Shown: piece after piece, positions 1-9,807 of the stretch | How positions within the stretch are numbered: the first letter of the stretch is position 1 | Layout of the letters: the number at the start of each line of letters is the position of its first letter | Origin: Blastocladiella britannica | Lineage: Eukaryota; Blastocladiomycota; Blastocladiomycetes; Blastocladiales; Blastocladiaceae | NCBI GenBank assembly: GCA_025349905.2 | Contig: MU624609.1 | Location: 1-41,402, forward strand | Direction: 5' to 3' | DNA length: 41,402 bases | Made by a program: the position numbers and the translations under genes | The notes under the pieces: generated by a model | Database searches by the model: none | What the model was told of the DNA's origin: nothing | What the model saw: only the letters and a program-made list of their open reading frames with translations

Positions 1-682
1 ACATGGTCGATGGCACCTTTACACGCGTGGGAGTGCCAGACGAAGGGTTGTCGCCACCAAGCGAGGGCGAGCTCGGCATTGAACTGCCGAGGGCAGAACC
101 GCTCTCAAAGGAGGTGGGGATTACTGGCACTGACATTATTCGTCGTTATTCGACCAAGACGCAGTCAGCTCACAGGCGCGCAGTTTATTTTGAGATTGCA
201 TGTTGTACGTGAGTGGTTGTAACCTTGACCATAGTGTTGAAACAAGTGCTGAGGAATGTGCTGCTAGTGAGGGTGCTGAGGAGTGGAGTTCAGCATTATC
301 AGTTTCGGAAGAAAGCAACAATATTTGAGATATTTGATGCGCGCTCACACATTTTTTCTCTTGTGCCCCTGCTCTGCGATTCGTTCCCGATCCGACGCGT
401 ATTGACTCAATCATTTCGTTCGAATGTGAGTCGGTTGGGTGTGTGCGTCCCAACGTCCTGTGGCAAGTTGGTTGAGGTGTGATGCGGACTTGCCGTTTCG
501 GGCGATTCCTCTTTCCCGTCCAGCGCTGCACCCACCAACAACTCTGACTGTCCTCTGTCCTGTCCGACTGCCTGCCCTCCTTGCACCAACCACTGCCACT
601 GCCACGCTGCCGCATCTGTGCTCTTGCCCTTTGCCGCCCCTGCGTACAATCAAGTGACAGATCATCACCACATACATTCAAA
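1..682. other. Upstream region without a supported gene
   Basis: I see no exon I can assign here. An open stretch at 3-212 on the + strand has fairly coding-like codon use up to about position 108 and could be the last exon of a gene that starts before the window, but I recognise no domain and see no clear acceptor. The part from about 480 to 680 is pyrimidine-rich and leads into the ATG at 683, as expected for the promoter and 5' leader of the SAP30-like gene. Confidence 0.4.
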
Positions 683-1894
683 ATGTCTGCCAAACCGCCA
701 ACGGCCGCCAGCGTCGCCCGGAAAGCAAAGCGCGCTGCTGCTGCCGCTGCTGCCGCCAATTCTGCTGGTGCCCATGGATCTCCCGCACAACGGGGCCGCG
801 GCCCGACCGGCCTGTCGTCGCTATCGATGGAAGCGTACCCGGACGCTCCCATGGCCGCCCCACCTCGAGGCCGTGGTCGTCCTCCCGGGTCGACCAACGA
901 CGCTGCGGCCATGCGCGCCGCTCACCTTACCGCGCCACTACACCCACCGGTCGACCGGCCACTGACGGACGTACTGCAGCTGGTGCGTGTTTTTGATCTT
1001 CTGCTTATGATAGTGGGAGCTCATCCATCCACGCGGGATTGATTACCATAGAGGCCCAACTTTAGCGAAATGAAGCCCGAGGATCTGCTGCGGTACCGGC
1101 GCGTGCACCCGAAAGTGGCGGTGCCGCGATCGCTGATTGCTTCGCCGACGCTGGATCTGTCGTGGGTGCGCTTGGGTCCATGCTCGCCTCCGCCACTGGG
1201 CGATTCGGCTACCGATGACGAAGAAGAAGAGGAGGAGCAGGAGGGTGAATGCCCGGCAAAAGAGGGAGAAAGTGGGGAGACACAAGATCCATCCCGTCGC
1301 CGTCGCCGCGATCGCAGTATTGAGGGGGAGGATGGAACTGCTGCTGCAGCCGACGGCGACGGCGGCGCGTCCGCGTCTGAGCCCCCAGCCAAGCGGCGCA
1401 AGCTCTCGAAACAAGCGGGAAGCAGCGATGCCGGAAATGGCGTCAGCCACCCCGCCAACAACCACCCGCACCCGCACGATCTGGTCCCGCGCCTGGTATC
1501 CCTGGACCCGCCAGCGCCTGACGGTTCTGGCCGCCTACCGTACGTGCGCTCGGCGCGGGCCGAGTACGCGTCGCGGCTGCGCGAGCAAGTGGTACGGCAC
1601 TACACCACGCAACCGCCCGTGGTGTTTGTGGACAAGGCGACGGGAGCGGTTCCCGCCCACGTCGAGGCCGAGACGATTCTGGCGTTCATATATGCCGCGC
1701 GGTTCAACCGCCATCGCGCCGTCAAGTTGCCGCTCGATCACATGTGCGCTGCTGTCCGCGACGTTGTGCGCGACGGCAAACTGACGCCTAAATCGGTTGC
1801 GGCCGGGCTCAGTGGACTGGGTCCGTTTGGAGTCGGGCCCGCGGGGCCGGGGAACTCGGGACTGGCCATGCCGCGGCTCGCATCGCGAGAATGA
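683..1894 (+). CDS. SAP30-like Sin3/histone deacetylase complex subunit
   Basis: Two exons, 683-982 and 1052-1894, give about 380 residues; the 69-nt intron starts GTGCGT and ends CATAG and keeps phase. Across the junction the protein reads FSEMKPEDLLRYRRVHPKV, and the C-terminal third has a block with VVRHYTTQP, VEAETILAFIYAARFNRHRAVKLPLD. Both resemble the two halves of the Sin3-binding domain of fungal SAP30 proteins, here separated by an acidic and basic low-complexity insert. Family members bridge Sin3 and the class I histone deacetylase in nuclear co-repressor complexes. The N-terminal exon is Ala/Pro-rich and holds an AT-hook-like PRGRGRPPGS motif (about residues 60-70), which suggests direct DNA contact. 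The family call rests on weak similarity recalled from memory; the gene itself is solid. Confidence 0.6.
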
Positions 1895-1899
1895 AAACC

Positions 1900-1901
<2 letters not shown>

Positions 1902-1931
<30 letters not shown>
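1902..1931. repeat. T30 homopolymer between two convergent stop codons
   Basis: An uninterrupted run of 30 T lies 7 nt after the stop of the SAP30-like gene. Read on the minus strand, the TGA stop of the neighbouring helical-repeat gene runs straight into 29 A residues. It is the longest homopolymer in the window and makes up almost all of the shared 3' intergenic space. Confidence 0.95.
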
Positions 1932-3559
1932 CAATAACAGTCCATCAGGTTGGTTTCGCGATCGTCGTCGTCGTCTTGTTGGCCTGTTTTGTGCTCATGC
2001 AGTTCCTGGTAGTACCGCATCGTGGCCACCAGCTCTTCCAATTGCGCAATGGCGTCCCTGGACGCGTCCTCATCGCTCAGTTGAGGCGAAGGAGGTATGC
2101 CAGGTGGTGGAGGTGACGATGGTGCCTCGTTGGCAATCCACACGCGTTCCGCGATCGCAGCCAGCGCCATGTTCGTGTGCATCAAGTACTCCTGCACTGT
2201 CTCCCGCACTTCAGGCCACCATGGCTGGCCATAGGGCGTGGTTGTCGCAGTCAGCGGAACGTGCACCAGTGCCAGAAAACATTCGCCGACCCACCGGTCG
2301 TCGGCGCGGTGCATGGCGAGAGCAGACCCAACACACGTCACGAGTCGCGCCCATAGAAGGCCATCTCCTTTGCCTTCGACTGTGGCCAGCGCCTCGGCAA
2401 CGCATGCCAGTGGGAGCAGCACCGCGGTGGTATTAGGGGTCACAAGACGCGCTTCGACGGTCGACAGCGCCCACACCACTGCCCCAGATCCATTACCGCC
2501 ACCCGTGACCACCGCCGAAATCACCAACCCCAGTTGTGCAGGTGCGACCGCCGCCGCCACGGCTTCGGCCGCGGCCACCCGAACCTCTGGGTCCGCAATT
2601 AGCGTCAGCAAGTACACCGCGTCGCCAGCAGTGCGAGGGTTGCTCAGCACTCGCGGCAGCACTCGGTCCGCAATGATATGCTGGTCTGCTGCTGCCGCAA
2701 GCGCTCCCTGCGCTCGCCGACGAACCATAGCACTGACCAATGGATCGATCGTTAGGACCTCAAATGCCTGGATCTTGAGTGGTGAAAGGGATCCGGCGGC
2801 GGCGGCACTAAAGACTTCGGTCGCGGCGATTCCGAGGTGAGGGTGCGTACGGGCGCCGGTCGCAAGATTTGTCAGCAGCGGCGCTAAACTGGGCGGCGGG
2901 ATGGTGCCGGCACACCGCATCGATACCAGCATTGCGGCTTTTTTGACGATCTAATGCAAGGCATACTTTCGTGAGGACCGGATCAACGATTAAAACAACA
3001 AGATGATAGACATGGACCGGACAATGATGTGGTTGCAATGCAGCGCACGTATCAATATGGGCGAAAATGGATCCGAGCCAAGGACCGAGTCCCAGAGCGT
3101 GCTGTCGGCAAGCAAGAGTTCCAGGACGCCAAGCAGTACATCGTCGTCCACCACTTCTTCATGGTCACCGTGCGCTGTTGACGGGTGTTCATGGATCGTG
3201 CCAAGATGATGTTGCACGGATTGCAAGATTGTAGCGACCAGGGGAGACAAGGGCGGACATAAAGCAGAAAGCGATGAACGCAATGCCGCAAGCCGCAGGA
3301 CCAAAAGCGCAAGTGGACCATCGATTGTTTCGTCTCCAGCAAGGACTGAGTCATTGGGGCATGCCGCTTCGAGGCACTGGCCGGCCAGGTCGCACGTCGC
3401 GTCCAAGGCGGCTAGCGCTGCGGTCGGGTGGGTATGGGCGGCCAGGGAGAGGGCCGAGGCGATGCAATCGTGGAACGAGGCCTCGGGGATCGCTTTGCCA
3501 TTGCCGCGGTTCGCCAACAACGCCGAGAGCAGTTCCGTGACCACGGGTGCGAGGTCCAT
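1931..3559 (-). CDS. Alpha-helical (HEAT/ARM-like) repeat protein, possibly proteasome chaperone S5b/PSMD5
   Basis: Two exons, 3559-3023 and 2950-1931, joined by a 72-nt intron with donor GTCCGG and acceptor ATTAG, give about 518 residues. I start at MDLAPVVTELL; an in-frame Met 13 codons upstream is also possible. The protein is Ala/Leu-rich with regularly spaced helices, for example a segment beginning LIADPEVRVAAAEAVAAAVAP, typical of HEAT/ARM solenoids. Length, all-helical nature and a late WWPEVRETVQEYLM segment fit the S5b/PSMD5 (yeast Hsm3-like) chaperone that helps assemble the 26S proteasome base, but the match is loose. The C-terminal tail is acidic (QQDDDDDRE). It shares a 78-bp divergent promoter with RFC3. 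The gene is well supported; the function is a guess. Confidence 0.55.
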
Positions 3560-3637
3560 TCTCTTTGATGTGTGCGTTGACCTAAAATCAAGCGGCATCT
3601 CACTCGAAGAAATCCAACCCAAAAAAAAAAAAAAAAA
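3560..3637. promoter_or_regulatory. 78-bp divergent promoter with an A17 tract abutting the RFC3 start
   Basis: Only 78 bp separate the start codons of the helical-repeat gene (-) and RFC3 (+). Positions 3621-3637 are 17 A residues running directly into the ATG of RFC3. Poly(dA:dT) is known to exclude nucleosomes at fungal promoters, so it may serve both genes. No TATA box is visible. Confidence 0.5.
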
Positions 3638-5008
3638 ATGGCACTGTGGGTCGACCGACACCGGCCAGCGACGCTCGCGCTGCTCACGTACCACAACACG
3701 TTGTCGCTCCACCTTGATCGACTGGTAATTTTTTCTTCTTTTTCTTTGATATGGCGGTATTGACAACCCCTTCAAAAATAACCAGGCACAAGAAACTGAC
3801 CTGCCCCACCTCCTGTTCTTTGGGCCCTCAGGCGCAGGTAAGCGGACGCGTATCCTTGCCACACTGCGCGCGCTCTTTGGCAGCGGCGTGGACAAGGTCA
3901 AGGTCGAGCACCGCACGCTCGTGACTCCGTCCAATCGCAAGATCGACGTGAGCCTGCTCGTGTCCAACTACCACATTGAAATCAATCCGGGGTATTTTAT
4001 ATTTTATATCATGATATTTCTGGAGCTAAATCTCAAATGACATGTACAGAGATGCAGGCACGCAGGACCGCCTGGTCGTGCAGGACCTCATCAAAGAGAT
4101 TGCGCAGACGCAAAACATTGACCAGTCAGCCGCCAAGCGGTTCAAGGTGGTGCTGATCTCGGACGCGGACTCGCTCTCGCTGCCCGCGCAACACGCCCTG
4201 CGTCGGACCATGGAAAAATACATGGGCAATCTGCGCATCATCTTGTGTTGCACATCGACCGCCAAGATCATTCCGGCAGTGCAGTCGCGGTGCTTGCTGA
4301 TTCGCGTTGCCGCGCCCACGTCGACCGAAATCGCGTCCGTGCTGGGCTCGGTAGCTACCCGTGAAGGGTTTCGGCTGGCGGACGAGGTGGCCGAGACGCT
4401 GGCGGTGCAGTCCAAGCGCAACTTGCGCCGCGCGATCTTGATGCTCGAGGCGCTCTACGTGACGAATGGGTCACCAAAGTACCGCCACTCCTTTTTTACG
4501 ATCCTGGTCCATATTTGACTCACTATACATGCACTTAAAGTCGCATTGATGCCAACTGCGACCTGAGCGGAATCGAGTACGACTGGGAATCGTACATTCA
4601 AGAACTTGCGCGCGACGTGCACGGCGAGCAGTCGGCGGAGCGACTGGCCTTGATTCGGCCAAAGTTGTACGACTTGATTGTCCACTGCATTCCACCGAGC
4701 ATCATTCTTCGGGTACTTTCTTTCTTTCTTTTTGAGGAGACTTGTCCGTTGACTATGAATTTCAAGACCCTTGCATTGGACATTGCTCTTTTGATGCCCG
4801 AAGTGATTAGGCCAGCTGTGCTGAATCATGCTGCCCAATATGTACGTCTTTTTTTTCTTTAGCATTATGGAGATCCTCACTCATGTCATATAAAAAGGAA
4901 TACTCGTTGGTCCAAGGAACCAAACCTATTTTCCATCTGGAAGCATTCGTCGCTCGCGTCATGTCCACCTACAAGCGCTTCCAAGTCCAAGCATTTGTTC
5001 CAATGTAA
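3638..5008 (+). CDS. RFC3: Replication factor C subunit 3 (38-kDa clamp-loader subunit)
   Basis: Six exons (3638-3724, 3786-3991, 4050-4478, 4541-4712, 4767-4841, 4898-5008) give about 359 residues, the family length. It is a small subunit of the RFC clamp loader, which opens PCNA and loads it at primer ends in the nucleus. Diagnostic features are the N-terminal MALWVDRHRP, Walker A GPSGAGKRT, ALRRTMEKYM, the sensor-region ILCCTS and QSRC, HCIPPSIIL, and a C-terminal HLEAFVARVMSTYKRF. The Walker B position reads ISDAD rather than DEAD, as in human RFC3 and yeast Rfc5, so it probably hydrolyses ATP poorly and acts structurally. The third donor is uncertain: a GTCACC site at 4470 and a GTACCG site at 4479 both keep phase. 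The stop lies 21 nt from the stop of the convergent DUS1 gene. Confidence 0.95.
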
Positions 5009-5029
5009 ATGCTAGAATTGATTATACTT

Positions 5030-6960
5030 TTACTTGTCCTCCACCACTTTGGGAAGCTCAGGTGTTGGTGCCGCTGGTGCATCCCACACCCGGCCATGGG
5101 CCGCACATACCACCACCAGCCCCTCAATCTCGATCCGCCCGTCTGCCAGCTTGGGTGTTTCCGGCGCCACCTCACTGACACTGATCCCGCGGCCCGCGAG
5201 CTCAGCCACGGCAGCGGTCATGGCGGTCCGGCAGCAGTGCTTGCACATGACGGACGCGCACTTGGCCGACGTGACGTTCTGGCACCCAGCACACCGCAAG
5301 GGGCCGGCTCTTCTGCGCTTGGCCTCGACTTCTTCGACGGGCGCGGTCGGGTCGGCCGCGGCCGCATCGGCAGCAGCAAACTTGTGTGCGCGGTGCTCCT
5401 CCTTGCGCTTGCGCTTGAGCTGCTTGCGCACAATCCGCTCGGCTACTAGTTGCGCGCGCTTGGCGGCCGCTGCCTCTTGGTCCTCGGCGGATTCGGGGAC
5501 CTCGTTCGGTGCATCGCTGCCATTGGCCGACTCGCCACCAGACCCAATCCGACCAGAGACGGACGCTGGGATGCGTTCGCGAAGGTACGGCTGGCACACC
5601 CAGATCGGGAGCGACTTGTACCCGTGCGAGTCGTTGGGCAGCGACGACGACTTGGTGGTCAAGTCCCATGTCGAAGCGCTGAATGCCGACGCATAGTGCT
5701 CCCGCACCATATACGAGACGGACTGGAACAGTGGAATCGTGTTGGCGGTTGCCAGCGCGTCGCGTGCTGCCGTGTGTTCGTTGAATCTGACCTCATTTTT
5801 TTTGTGGATGGGTGTCAGGATCGAAGCAAAAAGAAAAGAGGATTGGCACATACACGACGCGGAAAATGCGAAACAGATGGGCGCGAATCATGTGCATCTC
5901 GGTCGGGTGTTCGCGGCACAGGTCTAGGTACTCGTCCGCCATTTGCCACACGGGAGGATGAATGTCTGCGAACAGCGCCGGGTTGTGCAAGTTGCCCTCA
6001 GCTGCCATGACACCCTGGACTCCGGTTTCGGCAATGCAGCGCTCAATGTCTTCAAAGTACAGAACCTGTGTTTTTTTTGGTTAGTATTTTGGGGATGGCG
6101 AAACCAATTTAAAAAAATCGTACATTTCCATTGGCGTACACGGGGATCGAGACGGCCTCACGGACCGCCTTGATCTGGGACCAGTCTGCCAAGCCGGTGA
6201 TTTGGCCCTTTTGCTCGCGCAGTCGCCCGCTATACATTCCAAAATATTGTTATTGAGTGAAGATCCCATTTGGAAAATGGTAAAGGAAGCACGCACTGGA
6301 CGGTGAGCAGCTGGCAGCCAGCGCGCTCGAGCATCTTGGCATACTCGACCGTCTTTTCAACGGTCGGGTACACGCGGATCTTGCAAGTGACAGGGATGGA
6401 GAGGCCATTGTGCAGCGTATTAACTACATATAAAAATGAGTGGAGCCATAAAAAAAATACGTGAATACCAAGAATACAAACCCATTTTCTCAATCAGCTC
6501 CCACTCCTCCATGAGAAAGGACCCGTAGTGGCCGCGTTTGGCAATCCCCTGTGGGCAACCCAGATTCAAATCGACGGCGTCGCAGCGGTCCTCGATCATT
6601 TTGGCGGCCGACAAGAGGGTTTCCGGGTCATTAGCGCAAAACTAGATAAATCAAGTCAGGGACGCGTCAGAAGAATCATCCAGTACAGTATCGATAAAGG
6701 GGAAAGGATTCACTTGCCTGCACAATCAATGGACGGTCGGTAGGCGATGAGGAAAACTGCTCGCGCCGGTAGTTTTCGTTCTCGGAAAAGAGACGCGCGT
6801 GAAACATGGGCGTGTACGCGAGCTGCGCGCCGTAGCGCTTGGACAGCAGGCGCCATGCGTGTTCGGACTGGTCGACCATGGGAGCCACAATGTACTTTGC
6901 GCCGTGCAGCACGGTGCGGTAAAAGTCCCATCCGGCGAGTTTTCGTGACGGTGTGGCCAT
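5030..6960 (-). CDS. DUS1: tRNA-dihydrouridine(16/17) synthase (DUS1)
   Basis: Six exons (6960-6718, 6641-6482, 6423-6297, 6229-6124, 6065-5854, 5786-5030) give about 534 residues. DUS1 reduces U16/U17 in the tRNA D-loop using FMN and NADPH. Visible hallmarks are [14 protein letters not shown] (FMN site), [21 protein letters not shown] with the catalytic Cys, [38 protein letters not shown] and [13 protein letters not shown]. The C-terminus carries the eukaryotic DUS1 cysteine cluster ([12 protein letters not shown], then MCKHCC) after a Lys/Arg-rich linker. Intron 1 starts GCAAGT, a GC-AG intron; using a nearby GT instead would delete part of the LIVQFCAND motif. The other introns are GT-AG, and every phase closes. 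Confidence 0.95.
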
Positions 6961-7163
6961 CGCAGTTGCTTTTGATACTTTTCGGATTATTCGTGGGCAA
7001 GTACGCGAATACGCGACGGGGAGAGAAAAGACAAAAAAAAAAAAAAAAACTTGTCAGAGTATCGTGGTTTACATTCGGTCACGTTGTATTAATTCTTGCA
7101 TCATGTACGACGGCACTCTTTCCCTCGAAGTAGGACGAATACCAATCCGTATAATAAACAAAA
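6961..7163. promoter_or_regulatory. Divergent DUS1/QCR2 promoter region with A17 tract
   Basis: This 203-bp gap separates two start codons on opposite strands. It contains a run of 17 A at 7033-7049 and an AT-rich stretch just before the QCR2 ATG. I see no convincing TATA box. Confidence 0.45.
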
Positions 7164-8695
7164 ATGCTCCGCACCGCCGTCCGTCGCCTCCACTCGGCTG
7201 CCCCGCGCGCCTCGGCCTTTGCCGACTTCCCGCTGCCCAAGGACTTGCCGCTGGTGGCCCCCGCGCCCGTGTCGGCGTCGTCGCAGGCCGCTTCGGGACT
7301 GCGGGTGGGTGCCATTGACACGCACGGCCCGACGTCGTCGCTGGTGCTGGTGGTCCCTGCTGGAGCCCGTGCCGAGACGTCCGAGACGATTGGTGCTGCT
7401 TCGTTCCTTGCCAACTTTGCCTACAAGGTATACTTTAAGCGATCTTTTATTTTATTTTCGTCTTTTGGTTCAGGCTCTGTCAGTACGAGGTGATTGTGAA
7501 TGGATGTCGCCTCCGAGCTCGCCCGCCCGGTGCTGAGCAAACCTAAAACAAATCATAAAATTATCATCAACAATACACTCACAAAATATTTATTTAAAAA
7601 AAACAGTACACGGCCAACCAGTCGCCGATCAAGCTCGAGCGCGAGATCGCCATGCGCGGCATGCAGGTGCGCACGTCGGTGCACCGCGAGTTCCTGGTCT
7701 ACGAGGCCGAGTTCCTGCGCGACGACCTCGCCTTCGCCGTGTCCACCCTCTCGGACGTGGTCTACAACTCCAAGTTCCACGCCTGGGAGTTCCCGGCCGT
7801 GGCTGCCCGCACCGCCGCCCAGGCCGCTGCCGCCGCCGCCAATGCCACCGCTGTTGGGTTCGAGACTGCGCACCGCCTGGCGTTCCGCACCGGCCTCGGC
7901 AACTCCATCGCCCCGCAGGTGCACAACGCCATCACCGTCGACAAGGTCGCGGCCTTTGCGAACGCCAACGTGGCCATTGGCTCCGGCGCATCGCTGTTTG
8001 GTGTGGGTGTCAACCACGAGGAGCTGGCCGCGCTTGCCGCCGCCCACTTTGACGCGTCGTCGGGCTCGGCCGCTGCCAAGCAGGCCAACAAGTACTTTGG
8101 CGGCGAGTCGCGCATCGAGCTCGCGCACGGCCACAACGTGACCGTCGCGTTCCCCGGCGCCGCTGCCGGTACCACCGACGCGGCCACCCTTGCGGTGCTG
8201 TCCACGCTGCTAGGCGACGGCACCAAGTACGTCAAGTGGGGCGAGGCCGGGTCGCCGCTGGTGGCTGCTGGTCGCAAGGCGTCGGCGGGCGTCAAGGCCG
8301 TGCACGCCGCGTACTCGGACGCCGGTTTGTTTGCGCTGTCGTCGACGTGCAAGACTTCGGGCGCCAACGCCACCAACGGCATCACCGCCGCCGTGGCCGC
8401 GCTCAAGGCTGCTTCCGAGTCGGTGTCGGCATCGGAGGCTACGCGCGCCGTCAACCAGGCCAAGGCTACGTTCCTGATCAACGCCGAGGCCAAGCGTGCT
8501 GCCGCGCTCTTTGCCGCTACCCAGCTGGCGACCAAGGGTACGTTTGACGCCACTGCCGTCCACGCATCGGCTATCGAGAAGGTCACCGCGTCGGACCTCC
8601 AGCGCGCCGCCAAGGCACTCTTGGCCGCCAAGCCCACCGTCGTGGTTGCCGGTAAGACTGTCGACCTGCCGTACGCTGACACTCTTGGCTTGTAA
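7164..8695 (+). CDS. QCR2: Ubiquinol-cytochrome c reductase core protein 2
   Basis: Exons 7164-7427 and 7607-8695 give about 450 residues. QCR2 is a matrix-side core subunit of respiratory complex III, related to the beta subunit of mitochondrial processing peptidase. The N-terminus MLRTAVRRLHSAAPRASAF is a clear matrix-targeting presequence. The body follows the M16 peptidase-like fold: ETIGAASFLANFAYKYT, REFLVYEAEFLRDDLAFAV, HRLAFRTGLGNSI, an ending PYADTLGL. No HxxEH zinc motif is present, as expected for the inactive core 2. The intron is 179 nt, over twice the local norm, but the flanking sequences join in phase without loss of conserved residues. The protein is unusually rich in alanine. 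Confidence 0.93.
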
Positions 8696-8775
8696 TTGCC
8701 TCGTCCTCTTTTTTTCTCCCTTTTTTTACTCGTACTTGTTGTCATCACGGAATGAATGAATATTATAATTTTTTT

Positions 8776-9786
8776 TCATTCTTGGTAACGGGACAGAGAC
8801 GTGAGCTCGCGTGTCCGTCGTCGCTCTGCGGCCTCGCGCTCGAGTCGCTTGGCTCGGAGGCGGTCAAAACTACTTGGCGCTTGCTCCGTTGTTTTTGTCG
8901 GGGGAACATCGATTCGAGCCGGCGGTCCGTGCTCTTGGTCGTCTCGACGACGATGACTACGATGAGGCTTAGGCCGATCGCGTTCCTCCTTGCCGCCATC
9001 GCCTTCATTTCGTTGTGAGTGCCGCCGCCTGTCCTTGGGCGGCAGTACAGTGCGCGTGCGATCCTTGTACCCCATGTCATAGATCGGGTCTCGCCACGAA
9101 TCGCTGGGCGGTGTCGCTGATTCTGGTGCTGCATTCTTGCGCTGCACGTACCACGGCGCTGTCACCAAAAATGAATGAGGACCGACGACAAGAGACATGA
9201 AATCACAAAATGGCACACCCGTAGCTGATCCAGCGAGCCGCACGCCGTTTTGAGAATCCTTGTCCGGGGCAGAGAGTGGTTTTGTCCCTTTGTGGGCAGG
9301 AGGTGCGCTACTAGCACGCCGTGCGCCATCCGCAAACAGGTCGAAATGGCCGTCAGCAGTCCGGAATGCGGTCAAATTGTCGCGGTCCTCGGCCAGCTGT
9401 GAGGTGACGCGGAGCTCATGGACACCAATTGAGGCGATGACAAGTGTGGGCTCGGATGGCGCCTCGGAATCTGGCGTTGCAGTTGAGGCTGCTCCAGACA
9501 CTCCGGCACGGGCACGCAGCAGCTCGAGCCGCGCTTGCCGATCCTATTAATTAAACGGCAGCGGGCGTTCAGTTCTTTTTCCTCACGGACGGCTACAGTT
9601 CGACGCACCTGGGTCAGTTGCTTTGCCTTTTCGGCGGCAATCCGGGTCGCTTCCTCGGCCTCCTCGCGCGCAACCTTTTCGCGATTCTTGGCCGAATAGA
9701 CGTTCCAGCTGTGAATTCAAGACCTTAGCATTAATAAATGCGACCAGGAGCAAGAACGGCTACCTTTTGTGCGGTAGAAGATGCAT
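8776..9786 (-). CDS. LENG1: LENG1-like CIR N-terminal domain protein
   Basis: Four exons (9786-9764, 9708-9609, 9543-9219, 9158-8776) give about 276 residues. The spliced N-terminus MHLLPHKSWNVYSAKNREK closely matches the start of animal LENG1 (leukocyte receptor cluster member 1) and the CIR N-terminal domain, followed by the charged helix REEAEEATRIAAEKAKQ. An APWYVQRK motif corresponds to the PPWY box, and SFDRLRAKRLEREAAERRR to the C-terminal helix of LENG1. The family is spliceosome-associated in animals; its exact role is poorly known. The third intron (9159-9218) is 60 nt, stop-free and in frame; I infer it because removing it places GSAT next to APWY as in the family. Its ATG lies only 21 nt after the QTRT1 stop on the same strand. 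Confidence 0.85.
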
Positions 9787-9807
9787 TTTGTAAAATTCGA
9801 GAGAGCT

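Noticed and set aside
213..482. Open frame as a gene before the SAP30-like gene
   Set aside because: It begins with a non-ATG codon, has no domain, and its composition resembles intergenic DNA.
1902..1931. Poly(A) tract as proof of a processed retrogene
   Set aside because: The adjacent gene keeps an intron and no target-site duplication is visible; the tract is reported only as an oddity.
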